DNA of 64,000 bases. Origin: Mesorhabditis belari (lineage: Eukaryota; Nematoda; Chromadorea; Rhabditida; Rhabditidae). The notes under the pieces were generated by a model. That model saw only the letters and a program-made list of their open reading frames with translations. It did no database searches and was not told the DNA's origin. The stretch covers positions 806,001 to 870,000 of the forward strand of contig CAUEEP010000904.1 of NCBI GenBank assembly GCA_958450365.1. Direction: 5' to 3'. A program made the position numbers and the translations under genes. Below, piece by piece: positions 24,701-34,465 of the stretch (position 1 is its first letter; each line of letters opens with the position of its first letter).

Positions 24701-25768
24701 TCAGCCTTAGCCAGTCAGCCTTAGCCAGTCAGCCTTAGCCAGTCAGCCTTAGCCAGTCAGCCTTAGCCAGTCAGCCTTAGCCAGTCAGCCTTAGCCAGTC
24801 AGCTGTTGAACCCGGAAATGCTATTGGAATTGGGGTTTAGCACGTCTAGAGTTTATGATTTGAGAACTTCCTGTTTCAAGACAAGCGAGTAGCTTCTCCT
24901 GGCTTGGCTTTACTGCGCCAAAGGTGTCCAAAGGTGTCCAAAGGAACAAGTCAAGAAGGTCAGGAAGTCAAGTCAAGTCAGTTTATTTCCTTATGAAAGT
25001 TTATTTTGCCTTTTGCCTTATAAATGATAAACTTTACCTTGATAGTTTGTTGAAAACAATTTTTCGGTTCTTTATCCTCAGTCTCATCTTTGATTGTATC
25101 GGTGATCACGGTGGCTCCATCGTCGGCATCTAAAGAAATAGATGATTCGAGAACTGAAATTCTGTGATAGATTGTGAATATGTTTGAGAAAATTACTTTA
25201 TTAAGCTTTATTAAGCTATAAAATGTATTGTAAAATGTATTGTATTCTATCATTAGCGTAATGCTAATGATAGAATGGGTTTTTCTGAATTCAGATAAAC
25301 ACAAGAAGCCAGCAAGAAGCTAGCCAGTTTGCCAATTACCGTATTTCCTCTAATAGTAGTGCACCCCGGTGAGCCGAGTTGGTGACGATTTTACGGTTTC
25401 CAAGCTTTTGCAAAAGCTCAAGACTCTTCTCCCCCACTAGATCTCATCGTCAGCTACATTTTTCGACCCCACATCGATAGGTTCTGATAAGCGGTTTTCG
25501 AGATTTCGAGCAATTTAGGCGACGCTCGGGGTGCACCACTATTAGAGAAAATATGGCGTTCTCGTTCGTTCATATTAGAAATGGCGTTCACAAAAACGCG
25601 TTGCATTGATGGCATTTTAGTATTAGAGATTTCTATTAGAGAAAATACGGTATTCAAACAAAGGTTTTTATTTTTCACATTTGAAGAAAAGAAAAAAAGG
25701 TTTCAACAAACCTAGCAATGCAGATTGTGAGGTCAAAGGAACACCGTCCCATCTTGTCGTTACGTGAT
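12790..25768 (-). CDS. Two-pore-domain (K2P/TWK) potassium channel, twelve common exons
   Basis: Exons: 25768-25712, 25129-25038, 24416-24315, 24225-24095, 22499-22351, 19870-19701, 18909-18789, 16260-16188, 16038-15923, 15875-15709, 14863-14755, 12896-12790 (stop TAG). Every junction is GT-AG and keeps frame, giving about 464 residues plus a variable N-terminus. The order is: an acidic cytoplasmic lead; M1 (VILVAVLIGYLCLGAWILML); a cap loop; pore 1 with TTCGYGE; M2 with ALVGIPLMFITAADIGKFLS; a basic loop ending LWFPIG; M3 (CICLYCSMGSAMFINWE); pore 2 with TVGLGD; M4; and a tail with RIHYFGRAKRFLG and TWNDVREFL, ending RPDQPAYL. K2P dimers carry background K+ current at the plasma membrane. 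The first common exon starts with the last two bases of a codon, so it needs an upstream exon ending in phase 1. The paralogue within the TWK family is not determined. Confidence 0.93.
13258..13470. repeat. Dispersed segment shared with 54258 and 48500
   Basis: The stretch with CCTGATATCGATGAATGTTA and ending GGGCACTTTTTGAAAACCCC matches 54258-54425 and partly 48500-48585. In the other two places it is joined to the 220-bp MITE, but here it is not. Confidence 0.75.
13933..14383. repeat. (AAATCC)n hexamer microsatellite, about 450 bp
   Basis: Nearly pure AAATCC with AGATCC and AAATTC variants, in the K2P intron between exons 12896-12790 and 14863-14755. Long open frames of FG or DL repeats on the reverse strand come only from the six-base period. 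Confidence 0.93.
15040..15425. mobile_element. tRNA-headed SINE with palindromic body
   Basis: The segment at 15080-15147 has an A-box-like TAGCTCAGTGGTTAGAG and a B-box-like GGTCGAGGGCTCAATCC. It is followed by a hairpin whose arms (ATACGTTCCGTTTTTGCTAA and its complement near 15370) fold about 15290-15305. The same head occurs on the - strand near 57965-58045. It is not a functional tRNA as read: no proper acceptor stem is visible. Confidence 0.7.
16316..16850 (+). repeat. 13-bp minisatellite GTGCCTTGACTTT
   Basis: About 40 copies with GAC/GGC and TTGT/TTAT variants. Blocks of variants recur together (GACTGTGTGCC near 16382, 16525, 16630 and 16800), showing higher-order duplication. It lies in the K2P intron upstream of exon 16260. 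Confidence 0.92.
17038..17612. mobile_element. Palindromic, internally deleted mariner copy
   Basis: Both ends are TTAGGTTGGCCGGAAAGTTC in inverted orientation, with flanking TA. Both arms carry the transposase C-terminus, read outward on each strand (DKWQDVIDVDGEYFE, SKPREFYRRGIYLL). The centre keeps a short DYHFFRSLEHHVE piece. It is an inverted duplication of a mariner 3' end, so it cannot make transposase itself but could be mobilised in trans. Confidence 0.9.
17690..18085. mobile_element. tRNA(Gly)-like SINE in a foldback
   Basis: The segment 17876-17938 resembles tRNA-Gly (A box TCTAGTGGTTAGTGC, anticodon-loop-like TTGCCAA, B-box-like GGGGTCCAATTCC). The flanks form an inverted repeat: AACCAATTGGAGCTCG (about 17701) pairs with GCGAGCTCCAATTGGTT (about 17998-18014). 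Confidence 0.72.
18125..18610. mobile_element. tRNA-like unit within a second foldback family
   Basis: The arms GACGCAGAATTTCACGCTGA (about 18130) and its complement (about 18583-18602) enclose a 12-bp tandem repeat AAGTTTTGTAAG (18215-18290) and a tRNA-like core GGTGGCCGAGCGCTAGTGAG...GGTTCGAATCC (18352-18407). A diverged copy lies at 34655-34920. Confidence 0.75.
19070..19535. repeat. 18-bp minisatellite GTCTTATATACGATCGCC
   Basis: About 25 copies, with ACGAGCCCC, ACAAGCGCC and ATCACC variants that recur in blocks. It lies in a K2P intron about 170 bases past exon 19870-19701. Confidence 0.93.
20015..20373. mobile_element. Palindromic mariner MITE, about 359 bp
   Basis: The ends are TTGGGTTGATGAATTGAAAA and its inverted partner TTCACCAACCCAA, with TA on both sides. 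The two halves are inverted copies joined near 20180-20215. A longer relative with transposase remnants lies at 62872-63415. The Tc1-like element begins directly after its right-hand TA. Confidence 0.85.
20376..22047 (-). mobile_element. Tc1-like element, 1672 bp, with IR/DR-type terminal repeats
   Basis: The terminal inverted repeats are about 220 bases. Each holds two copies of GGACAAAAGTCTTTACCCCT, one outer (20384 and 22040 sides) and one inner (about 20580 and 21842), the IR/DR layout known from Sleeping Beauty-type elements. Both ends are flanked by TA (20374-20375, 22048-22049). The arms are nearly identical, which suggests recent insertion. It lies in the K2P intron between exons 22499-22351 and 19870-19701. 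Confidence 0.92.
20630..21747 (-). pseudogene. Tc1-like transposase, probably broken by one frameshift
   Basis: From ATG 21747 (MPGAYLTTPDKEKIMEARKR) it shows an N-terminal helix-turn-helix (VKDVASVFKCSPETVKKLCK), then catalytic residues in IFTDESKINLF, YQDNAPCHKS and SPDLNVIEHLWAFLK, the DDE triad. Joining LWG to AMTRSSPGPL needs removal of 21161-21119, a 43-base intron with a GC donor. Between LENDLLPFA and RPQKLDKDG the frame changes near 21005-21015, beside a duplicated CCATCCTTGT. I count 49 residues between the second D and the E, against 34 in typical Tc1. Stop at 20630. Confidence 0.88.
22745..23578. repeat. Cluster of dispersed repeats and a tRNA-like fragment
   Basis: 22745-22990 ends GACGGACGGACAAACAGACA...TATATAGTAGAT. 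23078-23225 is a G/C-rich tandem of about 22-27 bp (CCAGGTGCCCAGGCGTAGCC). 23330-23385 has the tRNA-like GCGCAGTTGGGAGCGCGTCT...GGTTCAACCCCCCG, as in the cluster at 39363. 23450-23578 ends again in TATATATAGTAGAT. The cluster sits in the K2P intron between exons 24225-24095 and 22499-22351. Confidence 0.7.
23915..23996. repeat. Segment with inverted copy at 62788-62868
   Basis: GATCTAGATCTAGATCTAGA and the following CTCGAGGATTGG, then AACAAATCGGTACTA, occur in reverse complement at 62788-62868. There they are flanked by two mariner-type ends. Confidence 0.75.
24531..24803. repeat. 14-bp minisatellite AGTCAGCCTTAGCC
   Basis: About 19 virtually perfect copies in the K2P intron between exons 25129-25038 and 24416-24315. 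The uniformity suggests a very recent expansion. Confidence 0.95.
25337..25651. mobile_element. MITE family 1, copy a
   Basis: The left end TACCGTATTTCCTCTAATAG and the right end TATTAGAGAAAATACGGTA are inverted repeats. The interior has GGTGCACCAC, GATCTCATCGTCAGCTACAT and ATCGATAGGTTCTGATAAGC. This copy carries about 90 extra bases before its right end, including a repeated TATTAGAGA. Other copies: 43983, 44340, 48788, 54425, 55032. Confidence 0.85.
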
Positions 25769-26537
25769 CTGAAAAAGAAATCTTTTATAGTGATCTGTTA
25801 TAGTGATCTGTTATAGTGAGCCTTTTTAGGGATCTTTTCTAGGGATCTTTTTTAGTTAAAGTTTTCAAATGCTTAAGCTTAAGCTATGCTCAAATGCTTA
25901 AGCTTAAGCTATGCTCAAATGCTTAAGCAAAATCCCTTTTCGCTGATCCCTTTTCCACCAAATCACCTTTGAATATTGAAAACTGTTCAGTGAGTGTTGT
26001 GGGTGAAATCGAGTAATGACTGCGCTCGTTCACCGGATTTTGATTACCTATCCATTTTTCTTTTGATCGATCCTCGTTTTTCGTTTGATATACTTTTCAG
26101 CCAAGCTCACAAATCACAAAGCATGCAGTTTTCAATGAAGAAATCTTCGAGAAAAGAAAGAAAAGTTTAAAGAAAGTTTAGTTTAAAGAAAAAAATACAA
26201 AAATGAAGTTCAAAATGCTTTCAAGAGCCTTCAAAACTTTCAAAACATCAAAAACTTTTAAAGTTCAAACGTAACTTTGAAAACTTTCAATGCAAACTTA
26301 CAAATCTAGACTTTAAAAACTATTGTTTTTGATGGATATCATCGATTTTGTTCGGTTTGTTGATTATATTTTGAACTAAATGAATCATTGAGTCCAGAAT
26401 AACTGCCTGGAATAGCACAACTTTACAGATCAATGTTTAATGATCAATGATCAATAAATCCAAACTTCGATTCGTTTCATGAAAAGTCTGCGATTTCGGT
26501 GAAAGAATAGTCACAATGATTTCAGTGACTTCTAAAG

Positions 26538-27020
26538 TCTCAGTAATAACTTGGCTAACTCAGTAACAGTCTGAGACTGTTTTTGAGTTAGTCGCAGTTG
26601 TTACTGGGACTGTTACTGAGTTAGTCGCAGATGTTACGCAGTCTCAGTAACAACTGCGACTAACTCAGCAACAGCCTCAGTAGCAACTGCGACTAACTCA
26701 GTAACAGTCTCAGTAACAACTTGGCTAACTCAATAACAGTCTCGGTAACAACTGTGGCTAACTCAGTAACAGTCTCAGTAACATCTGTGACTAACTCAGT
26801 AACAGTCTCAGTAACAACTTGGCTAACTCATCAACAGCCTCAGTAGCAACTGCGACTAACTCAGTAACAGTCTCAGTAACAACTTGGCTAACTCAATAAC
26901 AGTCTCGGTAACAACTGTGGCTAACTCAGTAACAGTCTCAGTAACATCTGTGACTAACTCAGTAACAGTCTCAGTAACAACTTGGCTAACTCAGCAACAG
27001 TCTCAGTAACAACTTGGCCA
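26538..27020. repeat. About 32-bp minisatellite
   Basis: Many copies of CTCAGTAACAACTTGGCTAA with CTGTGGCTAA and TCTGTGACTAA variants. The first part (26570-26640) is in the opposite orientation, so the array is partly palindromic. Confidence 0.9.
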
Positions 27021-27135
27021 AGAAAGAGTCAGTAATTATCGTCCCGGTTTCAGTCCCGGTAAACAGATATCTTTTTGTTGCTTGTTTTGCTATTATTGCT
27101 TTGTAAAGTCTTCAAATCAATATTTGGCGATTCAC

Positions 27136-27286
27136 AATCTGAGATGTGATGGGTGTCTTCTCGAAAAACGACAAAAGGGTGTTCGAGATGAGCACCGGAA
27201 GAGTCAAGGGGATGAGGGATCTCCTTTGAAGAAGTGAAGAGCCTTTCCTTTTCCGTTTCTCTGATGGATCGCTTCAAATTCGTCAT
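27136..27286 (-). CDS. Candidate alternative first exon H of the K2P gene
   Basis: ATG at 27286 opens MTNLKRSIRETEKERLFTSS, followed by KEIPHPLDSSGAHLEHPF. Two donors keep phase 1: 27196 (TCCG|GTGCTC) and 27136 (GATT|GTGAAT). Either would join the common exon at 25768. The region is richer in G and C than its surroundings. Another frame on the same strand is also open from 27416 and cannot be excluded. The basic and polar N-terminus has no predicted membrane segment. Confidence 0.4.
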
Positions 27287-27589
27287 CGCCACCACTTTTG
27301 CCCCTCCTGAGGCCGATTTCTTCGTCGTTTTGCATTTTTTCCCCGTTTTTTCCTCTTGGAAAACTTGTGAAATTGATTTCAAAGACTTGAAAAGAAGTTG
27401 AAGATGAAGAAAGCATAATCTTCGAATTCAAGAAAAAAAATTGAAGCTTTATTATGCTAAAGATTATAGCTTATAATGCGAAATGTTTGCTGTGGTATGC
27501 TAAAGAAAAAATTGAAGATTATAATGCATTTGCCGAAGCACTAGCCCAGCAATGAGCCTTTTTTCGACTTTAAAAAGTTGAATTGCTTA

Positions 27590-28250
27590 GGAACAAATTG
27601 GAACAAATTGCTTAGGAATTCAACAATTAAAAACTCAAAAAGCAATTGTTCAAAGCTTCTAAACGTAGCTTAGAACTGTTATTAAAGTTATAAAGTTATT
27701 AGATATTAAAGAATTTCTAGTTAAAGAGTTTCCAAGGTTCTTTGGTTCAGCGGGTATCAGATTTAGAATGAATTACCAAAGAATTCTGGGGAACTGGAAA
27801 CTCTTTAATATTTAGGAACGGTTATAACAGTTTTAAGCTACGTTTAGAAGCTTTGAACACTTGAAGAGTGTTCACTTGAACACGAAGACTTGAAGCTTTG
27901 AACGCTTGAAGCTTTGAACGCTTGAAGCTTTGAACGCTTGAAGCTTTGAACGCTTGAAGCTTTGAAGACTTGAAGCTTTGAAGACTAGAAGCTTTGAAGA
28001 CTAGAAGCTTTGAACACTTGAAGCTTTGAACGCTTGAAGCTTTGAATATACGCCAAAAGCCTCAACAAACAGGCTCAGCAAATATTTAATAGTGTAGGTT
28101 TCTGCTTGTGGCTCAAACAAACGCATCAATGAGCCTTTTTTGGACTTTAAAAAGTTGGATTCATGAATTCCTATGAATTCAACAATTAAAAACTCAAAAA
28201 GCAAGTGTTCAAAGCTTCTAAACGAAGCTTAGAACTGTTATTAAAGTTAT
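27590..28250. repeat. Tandem and inverted repeat block
   Basis: 27885-28045 is a 16-bp tandem (CTTGAAGCTTTGAACG). Flanking it, AGCTTCTAAACGTAGCTTAG (about 27655) is repeated inverted near 27835 and directly near 28215, with GAATTCAACAATTAAAAACT beside each direct copy. Confidence 0.8.
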
Positions 28251-28286
28251 TGCTAAACATCAAAACTCCAAAATCATCCCCTCTAC

Positions 28287-28377
28287 CTGCGCTCAGTAAA
28301 ATATTCGCCAAGAATTGTCGATAATCGGGCGGACATGCGGACAATAGCTGTGAATTTCTTATCGGTAGAATATACAT
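28287..28377 (-). CDS. Candidate alternative first exon G of the K2P gene
   Basis: ATG 28377 encodes 30 residues (MYILPIRNSQLLSACPPDYR, QFLANILLSA) and stops at the donor GCAG|GTAGAG (28287) with one base left over, in phase with the common exon at 25768. No domain is recognised. It lies about 2.5 kb upstream of the first common exon. Confidence 0.5.
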
Positions 28378-28574
28378 TTCAATGAATCTTCAGTTTTTCA
28401 ATGTAAAAAAATGAATTTCCAGTTTTTTGCTAGGTTTTCTTTAGTTTCCCCCTGTCGTTGGCATAATTTTACGAGTGGTGCTCGAGATTTGTGAGCTCGA
28501 GACTTGCGAGCTCGAGTGGTTGGCCCCAAAAAAGTGTTTCAACTCAACACAAAGGCTTTTAGGAACATTATGCT

Positions 28575-28800
28575 AATGAATCAAGAGAATCAAGAAGAGA
28601 ATCAAGAAGAGAATCAAGGAGAGAATCAAGGAGAGAAACAAGAAGAGAAACAAGAAGAGAATCAAGAAGAGAAGCAAGAGAATCAAGAAGAGAATCAAGA
28701 AGAGAATCAAGAAGAGAATCAAGAAGAGAATCAAGAAGAGAATAAAGAAGAGAATCAAGAGAATCAAGAATAGAATCAAGGAGAGAAACAAGAGAATCAA
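28575..28800. repeat. (GAGAATCAAGAA)n microsatellite
   Basis: A 12-bp purine-rich tandem repeat with GAGAAACAAGAA variants, about 18 copies. Confidence 0.92.
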
Positions 28801-29654
28801 GAATTTGAATTTGAAATTCAAAACGAAATCCTCCTAGCTTGTTTTAACTATTTTTCTATACTTGTAAATATTCAAAGAATATTCTTGTCTACCAAAATCT
28901 TCAAAATCTAACGTTGGAATTTTAGGGACCACCCGAAAGGCGATAAATTGAGAAGATAGGGCCATCTATGGGCCGTTTTCTTTCTCGAAAGAGAACTTTT
29001 CTCTTCTCTTTTTAACGCTCAATTTATGAGATCGCAATTTGCTTATTCTGCACGAATGCCTTTAGTTTAAAGAAAAGAAAAAGAAATGAGAGATTGAGGA
29101 ATTTGGAATTTAAGTTTGAGTCATTTTGGAGGCATTTTAGAGAGATTGACTAAGGAATTTGAGTCATTTTGGAGGCAACGGAAGAAGAATAGAATGAGTA
29201 CATGAGAACATGAGAAAAATGAGAACAGAAAGCAGTTGTGACAGAGAGATATGACAGACAATAGAGAGCTGTTAGCGCTGACAACTTTGAGAGCTGTTAG
29301 CGAATCAATGCGCTCAGCGCTCAATCCAGTTATGTAGTCGAAATTTCTCAGCTCATCACTGGCACTAAAGGCTCATCACTGGCACTTAAAAACGATAATT
29401 CTAGAATCCAGAAACTACATATCATTGATGATATATGACAGGAAAAAGGTAAAATTTGTAAATGAAAAAACGTCAGTGGTTTTAGGGTGATTGAAATTCG
29501 TCAATTAACCGCTTTAAACTCAAATCCAATATGAAAAAATGAAGCCAAGCTTGTTAAAATACTCTAAATTCTATTTGAGTTAACGGTTAAGGCTTACGCT
29601 TTACGCTTTACGGCTAACGGGAGCGCGGTGGTCGAATGATCGGAGGCGACGCGG

Positions 29655-29995
29655 GGCGAGCTTTTAGCCAACTTGCAGCTTATTTTTAAACACCTTAAAC
29701 TTGTCAGATCAAAAAGTTTTAATAAGATTTAGATAGCTTAGAACGTTAGCTTTCAGAAAGTATTTGTTTCATTAAAAGTTATTAACAAAAACTTATATAA
29801 AATCGAGCTGTAAAATGGTTATCGGAGGGGCGAACTTTTAGCCAACTTGCAGCTTATTTTTAAACACCTTAAACTTGTCAGATCAAAAAGTTTTAATAAG
29901 ATTTAGATAGCTTAGAACGTCAGCTTTCAAAAGCTATTTGTTTCATCAAAAGTTATTAACAAAAACTTATCTAAAATCGGGCTGTAAAATGGTCA
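29655..29995. repeat. Direct duplication, about 160-170 bp
   Basis: GCCAACTTGCAGCTTATTTT through AAAATCGRGCTGTAAAATGG occurs at about 29668-29820 and again at about 29840-29992, with a few substitutions. Confidence 0.88.
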
Positions 29996-30281
29996 AAAAC
30001 TCGCCTCCCCTTCCCCCCTAAAGATCCTCTATTTATTTTATCTTTTCAATACTTCGATAACAACTTACACTTACAATTCACAATTTTACTTGCAATGAAC
30101 TTCCAATTTTACAATGTCACGTCCAACTTTTCCATTTTAAATCTGCCAATCCTTGGCCCGGACTCCCAAAAAAGCAATCCACAACTCATTGCGGACCCCA
30201 AAAAAAGCTCTACCAAAACAAGCGCAACAAAAATAGCAGCTGATTGGCCTTTGTCCAAGAAAAAACCCAAAAAACCCTCAC

Positions 30282-30624
30282 CAATTAGCAGTTTTCCATC
30301 TTCAAGTATTGAAATAGTAGGTCTTCTGATGCTTTGCTTACGTTTATAGTTAGATTTAGCATGCTCAGAAATCGAGAACAGTGAATCCCCAGATGAATGC
30401 AGATTTGACCGCTCGGATCTCAGCAAATATGGTTGTTCTTCAAACGTGTGGCTCAATCTTGGCTCATAAACTAATCTTATCGATTCGCGGTGATCGCTCG
30501 GCTCGCCTCTTCCCAAAGCTTCGGCAATCTGGACACTCAGTCGTGTGTCGATTTGCCCCAAATGAAGGTGTGGAGTGGTTTGGCGTCTTGTTGTTGGTTT
30601 AGAATGTGGTGAATAGAAAAACAT
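30282..30624 (-). CDS. Candidate alternative first exon F of the K2P gene
   Basis: ATG 30624 encodes 114 residues, starting MFFYSPHSKPTTRRQTTPHL and ending SILEDGKLLI, to donor ATTG|GTGAGG (30282), phase 1. It is polar and Ser/Arg-rich, with no membrane segment up to the donor. The frame stays open to 30109 and there looks like a membrane helix, but that part lies beyond the donor and is probably intron. A pyrimidine-rich stretch at 30770-30850 lies just upstream, as expected for a promoter region. Confidence 0.55.
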
Positions 30625-31109
30625 TGTTTAAGAATAGGAATGGGAATGGGAAAAGTATTATTGAATAGAATTCATGGCTGAAAATCTGGCTAGGCATTCA
30701 TGGCTAGGCAAAGTTAGAGGTCTAGATTTGAGGGGAGGGTCTAGGCTCTTCTCGAGCTCTTCTAGAGCCGGGTGTCTTCCCCAAAAACCCCTATCTATCT
30801 CTCTTTCTCTTCTCACTCTCTCTCCTTTCTTTCAAGAATTCCCCCATTTGTTTTCGGTTTGTTTTCTCGTGTTTCTTATGCTTTTTTCCCGTCAAGAAAC
30901 ATGAGATTTCGGCATAACTGAGTGTGAATTAAGAAGCGATCGCCGGAAGTGACACTTGGTTTGGATAAAAGGCTTAGATAAAAGAAAGAACATCTTAAAA
31001 AAACTTAAATAGGATGTAATATGTATAATAATGATAATAATAACAATCAATAACAATCATTTAACAATGATAAATGTTAAAGGATACCAGCTATACTTTG
31101 AAATGCCGC

Positions 31110-31420
31110 TTCCGAGTGTTCCCGAAGTACCGCTAAGTGTCCCCATTGCAAGGAAGCTACGTTTGCTGTTTGCTACGTTTGCCGACATTACCGCTTGTAC
31201 TGCCAGTACCGCTTGTACTGCCAGTACTGAAGTACTGCCAGCAGCAAGCTACGCTCACTTAACTGATTTGGCTACAGTTGATTTCATTCGATAGTGCTGT
31301 TTAATATCTATCGAATGAAACCAACTGTAGCCAAATCGGTCAAGTGAGTGGCGAGAAAAACACGAAAAACTTAGCTTCCTGGCAATGAGGACACTTGTAG
31401 ACACTTCGGGGCTACTTCAA
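31110..31420. repeat. Foldback element
   Basis: GATTTGGCTACAGTTGATTT (31265) is inverted at about 31316 (AAACCAACTGTAGCCAAATC). The outer arms share GTGTCCCCATTGC (31138) and its inverted form near 31385. The loop is near 31295-31305. Confidence 0.75.
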
Positions 31421-31562
31421 AACCGACACTTCGGGGCTACTTCAAAGCCAACACTTCGGGGCTACTTTAAAAGTCATTTACAATCCGTTAGATAAGCTTC
31501 AAACAAAGAAATAACTGGTATTTGACCTAAAGAATAGCATTTTGTAAGCCAAAAACTTATTT

Positions 31563-31845
31563 ATGGTTCGTAACAGGTTACTTAGCTGTACAGGTTATAG
31601 GTATAGGTTACTTAGCTGTACAGGCTACTTAGCTGTACCGGTTACTTAGCTGTACAGGTTACAGGTACAGGTTACTTAGCTGTACATTTTACAGGTACAG
31701 GCTACTTAGCTGTACCGGTTACTTAGCTGTACAGGTTATAGGTACAGGTTACTTAGCTGTACATGTTACAGGTATAGGTTACTTAGCTGTACATGTTACT
31801 TAGCTGTACAGGTTACAGGTACAGGTTACTTAGCTGTACAGCTTG
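31563..31845. repeat. Minisatellite GGTTACTTAGCTGTACA
   Basis: About 15 imperfect copies of 17 bp, with inserted CAGGTATA/CAGGTACA. Confidence 0.9.
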
Positions 31846-32299
31846 CTATCAATCTGTTTTCAAGATTGCTCAAGATACTACAACTTATGTCACCATTTTC
31901 TGATTTCAATTCCTACTTGAGACAAGAAAACTATTGCTCTTTTGTTGTCGAATAGAGTGAAAAGTTGGGAGTGAGCAATTTGTCTCTGTTTGACCCTTTT
32001 TCTGGCAGAGCAGAGGCAGAGCAGAGGCAGAGGTTTTACCCAGAAAAATTCTCTGAAATCCATTCTCTGAAAAGGGCTGGCTTTGAAGTTTTCTATTAGA
32101 TTTTTAGAAAAGTAATAGATGACTATAATGATGAGATTAATTTGATCAAGGTTTGATTTGAAAAAAATCGTTACTAGCCCAGGTGAAAAGCCAGGTTTAA
32201 GCCTAGCTTTTGAGGACAGTTGCAGCTAAGTCAGGACCCGGCTTCACCAGTTGGTGAAGCCGGGTTAAATGTACCAAAAAAAGAGCTAAATTTGTTTAA

Positions 32300-33240
32300 C
32301 CAATTGCTAAATTTAGCAAAATTGCTTCTCCATTTAGCGTTGCAAGATGCTAAACTGCTAAATCGATTTAACAAATAGGCAAAATTGGTAAATGGGAATG
32401 AAACCAGCGCTCAAATCAGCGCTATCTTTCCAAAAATAAAAAGATTGCAAGCCTCAGCGAAGAAGTGTTATATACTGTTCAAAAGCGCTGAATCTCCTCT
32501 ACAAAATAGTGCTAAAAGATTTTGAATTGGATTGTTTATTGGGGACTTGGGTGTTAAAAAGTAATCGCAAGTCGAGTCATGGCCTGGGTACCTGCGCTCG
32601 ACCTGGGCAAGGATTGCAAGCCTCAGCGAAGAAGTGTTATATACTGTTCGAAAGCGCTGAATCTCCTCTACAAAATAGTGCAAAAAGATTTTGAATTGGA
32701 TTGTTTATTGGGGACTTGGGTGATTTTTAAGTTGAAAGGTCAAAAATGATCATTTTCTAGAAAATTTGTTTCTGGTAATAGGCAGGTTTTCCGTTAGAGA
32801 ATACCACCAATTAAAGTTAATTTCTGGTTTTGTTAATTTAAGTTAATTTTTGGTTTTGTTTGTTCCTCTTTTAGAGCTAAATCTTTATTCTTCGAAAAAG
32901 CCTCAATTTAGGCCAAAAATGGCTACTTTCTAACTTTGGATATCTCAATAGAAAGCTGGTCGTTTGAGTTTTGGTATAAACAATGAGTAATGTATATCCT
33001 TAATCTATTGGAAAGATCTCAAACAAAAAGATTCATAGATGCGATAGTCGCCAGCAGGCACAGGTGCTCAGGTAGCTTGCTGGCAATGGGGACACTTAGC
33101 GGTGTGAGCGCTGGTTTCATTCCCATTTACCATTTTGCCTATTTTTTAAATCGATTTAGCAGTTTAGCATCTTGCAACGCTAAATGGAGAAGCAATTTTG
33201 CTAAATTTAGCAATTGGAAAAGATATTTGAGCGCTGGCCT
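32300..33240. repeat. Large inverted repeat with an internal direct duplication
   Basis: The left arm (about 32300-32415, AGCGTTGCAAGATGCTAAAC) recurs inverted at about 33105-33225 (GTTTAGCATCTTGCAACGCT). Between the arms, a segment of about 110 bases (AAGATTGCAAGCCTCAGCGA) is present twice, at 32442 and 32608. Confidence 0.85.
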
Positions 33241-33374
33241 CAATACCGCTCTAATAGTTTAGTGAAATCGGGCCCAACCAAGGCCATCAGACTCAAATCT
33301 ATTTTGTCTTTAGACATTGAACTTGAAGTAGAACTTGAATCCTAAAAAGAACACTCATAGCTACAAAAACGAAC

Positions 33375-33606
33375 CTTCATAAATCGCTACCAACTGTCCA
33401 ACGTCAAGCTGAGTGACTGATGCTAGAGTTACTCCAGATTTCGCAGATCTTGAAGAAATGCGATGAATCGAGGTTCGTCTCGAACTCCGAATACTCCTTT
33501 GCACAGGCAACGGCGCCACCCGTGATCCCAGCAACATTTGTGACATTCTTCTTGTCACATTTCGCACCAAACTCGCGTAGAAATCGGAATGCAATGGTAG
33601 AATCAT
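33375..33606 (-). CDS. Candidate alternative first exon E of the K2P gene
   Basis: ATG 33606 encodes 77 residues (MILPLHSDFYASLVRNVTRR to DVGQLVAIYE) ending at donor GAAG|GTTCGT (33375), phase 1. It is rich in Arg and Ser. A second same-strand frame (EFGAKCDKKN, AVACAKEYSEF) looks almost as protein-like but lacks an ATG and stops before the donor, so the reading frame is uncertain. Confidence 0.45.
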
Positions 33607-34062
33607 AGAAATCGAATATTTCTCTCGATTCTCTAGTTGGTTCGTTTGTGAAAGTGGTTTTCGTTTTCTTTCTTTTTCCGCTTTGGAATTACCTCCTCAT
33701 AAAGCCGGCTCGTAAAAAGGAGGCAATTGGCGCAAAAAAATCCCCCCAAAATGTGGATACTTCTTCCCCAACTTCTCCAAAAAGTACTTCCAAAAGTTAA
33801 GCTCAAATCCTATGTGAGAGTTGCGAGAGGTGAATTTGAAAAAAGAAAATTCCAGAAAAATCCTGAAAAATCCAGAAAAAGTCCAGAAATTTCAAGTATT
33901 TGTGGAAGCTTTTTAGAAAAGCTTGAATAGGGAAATAAAAAATTCCTGCCACGCGGAAATAAAATGAATCAAATAGGCTTTCAAAGCTGTTTAGAGAGGG
34001 TTAGTCTCTAGTCTCTGAGCTCTCTCAGCCTCAGATTGATCACTTTCACATTGAAAGTAAAG

Positions 34063-34465
34063 CTGTAAGCTGGAAGCTCTAAGCTGGAAGCTGGAAGCTC
34101 TAAGCTGGAAGCTGGAAGCTGTAAAGCTGTAAGCTGGAAGCTGTAAGCTGGAAGCTGTAAGCTGGAAGCTGTGAGCTGTAAGCTATAAAGCTGTAAGCCG
34201 TAAGCTGTAAGCTGTAAGCTGTAAAGCTAAAGCTGTAAGCTGCTAGCTGTAAGCTGCTAGCTGTAAGCTGGAAGCTGGAAGCTGGAAGATGTAAGCTGTA
34301 AGCCGTAAGCTGTAAGCTGTAAGCTGTAAAGCTAAAGCTGTAAGCTGCTAGCTGTAAGCTGGAAGCTGGAAGCTGGAAGCTGGAAGCTGGAAGATGTAAG
34401 CTGGAAGCTGTAAGCTGTAAGCCGTAAGCTGTAAAGCTGTAAGCTGTAAGCTGTAAAGCTGTAAA
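34063..34465. repeat. Minisatellite of AAGCTGTAAGCTGGAAGCTG type
   Basis: A 7-bp base unit (AAGCTGG/AAGCTGT) in irregular higher-order blocks. A block of about 100 bases is duplicated (34190 and 34300). Confidence 0.9.

Noticed and set aside
24531..24803. CRISPR-like regular array
   Set aside because: Units are contiguous 14-mers without unique spacers, in a eukaryotic intron; it is a minisatellite.
30109..30281. Apparent membrane helix continuing the 30624 frame
   Set aside because: It lies past the phase-1 donor at 30282 (ATTG|GTGAGG) and is best read as intron.
33420..33620. Alternative frame with EFGAKCDKKN and AVACAKEYSEF in the exon E region
   Set aside because: Protein-like, but it has no ATG and stops before any good donor. 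It is kept only as an uncertainty for exon E.
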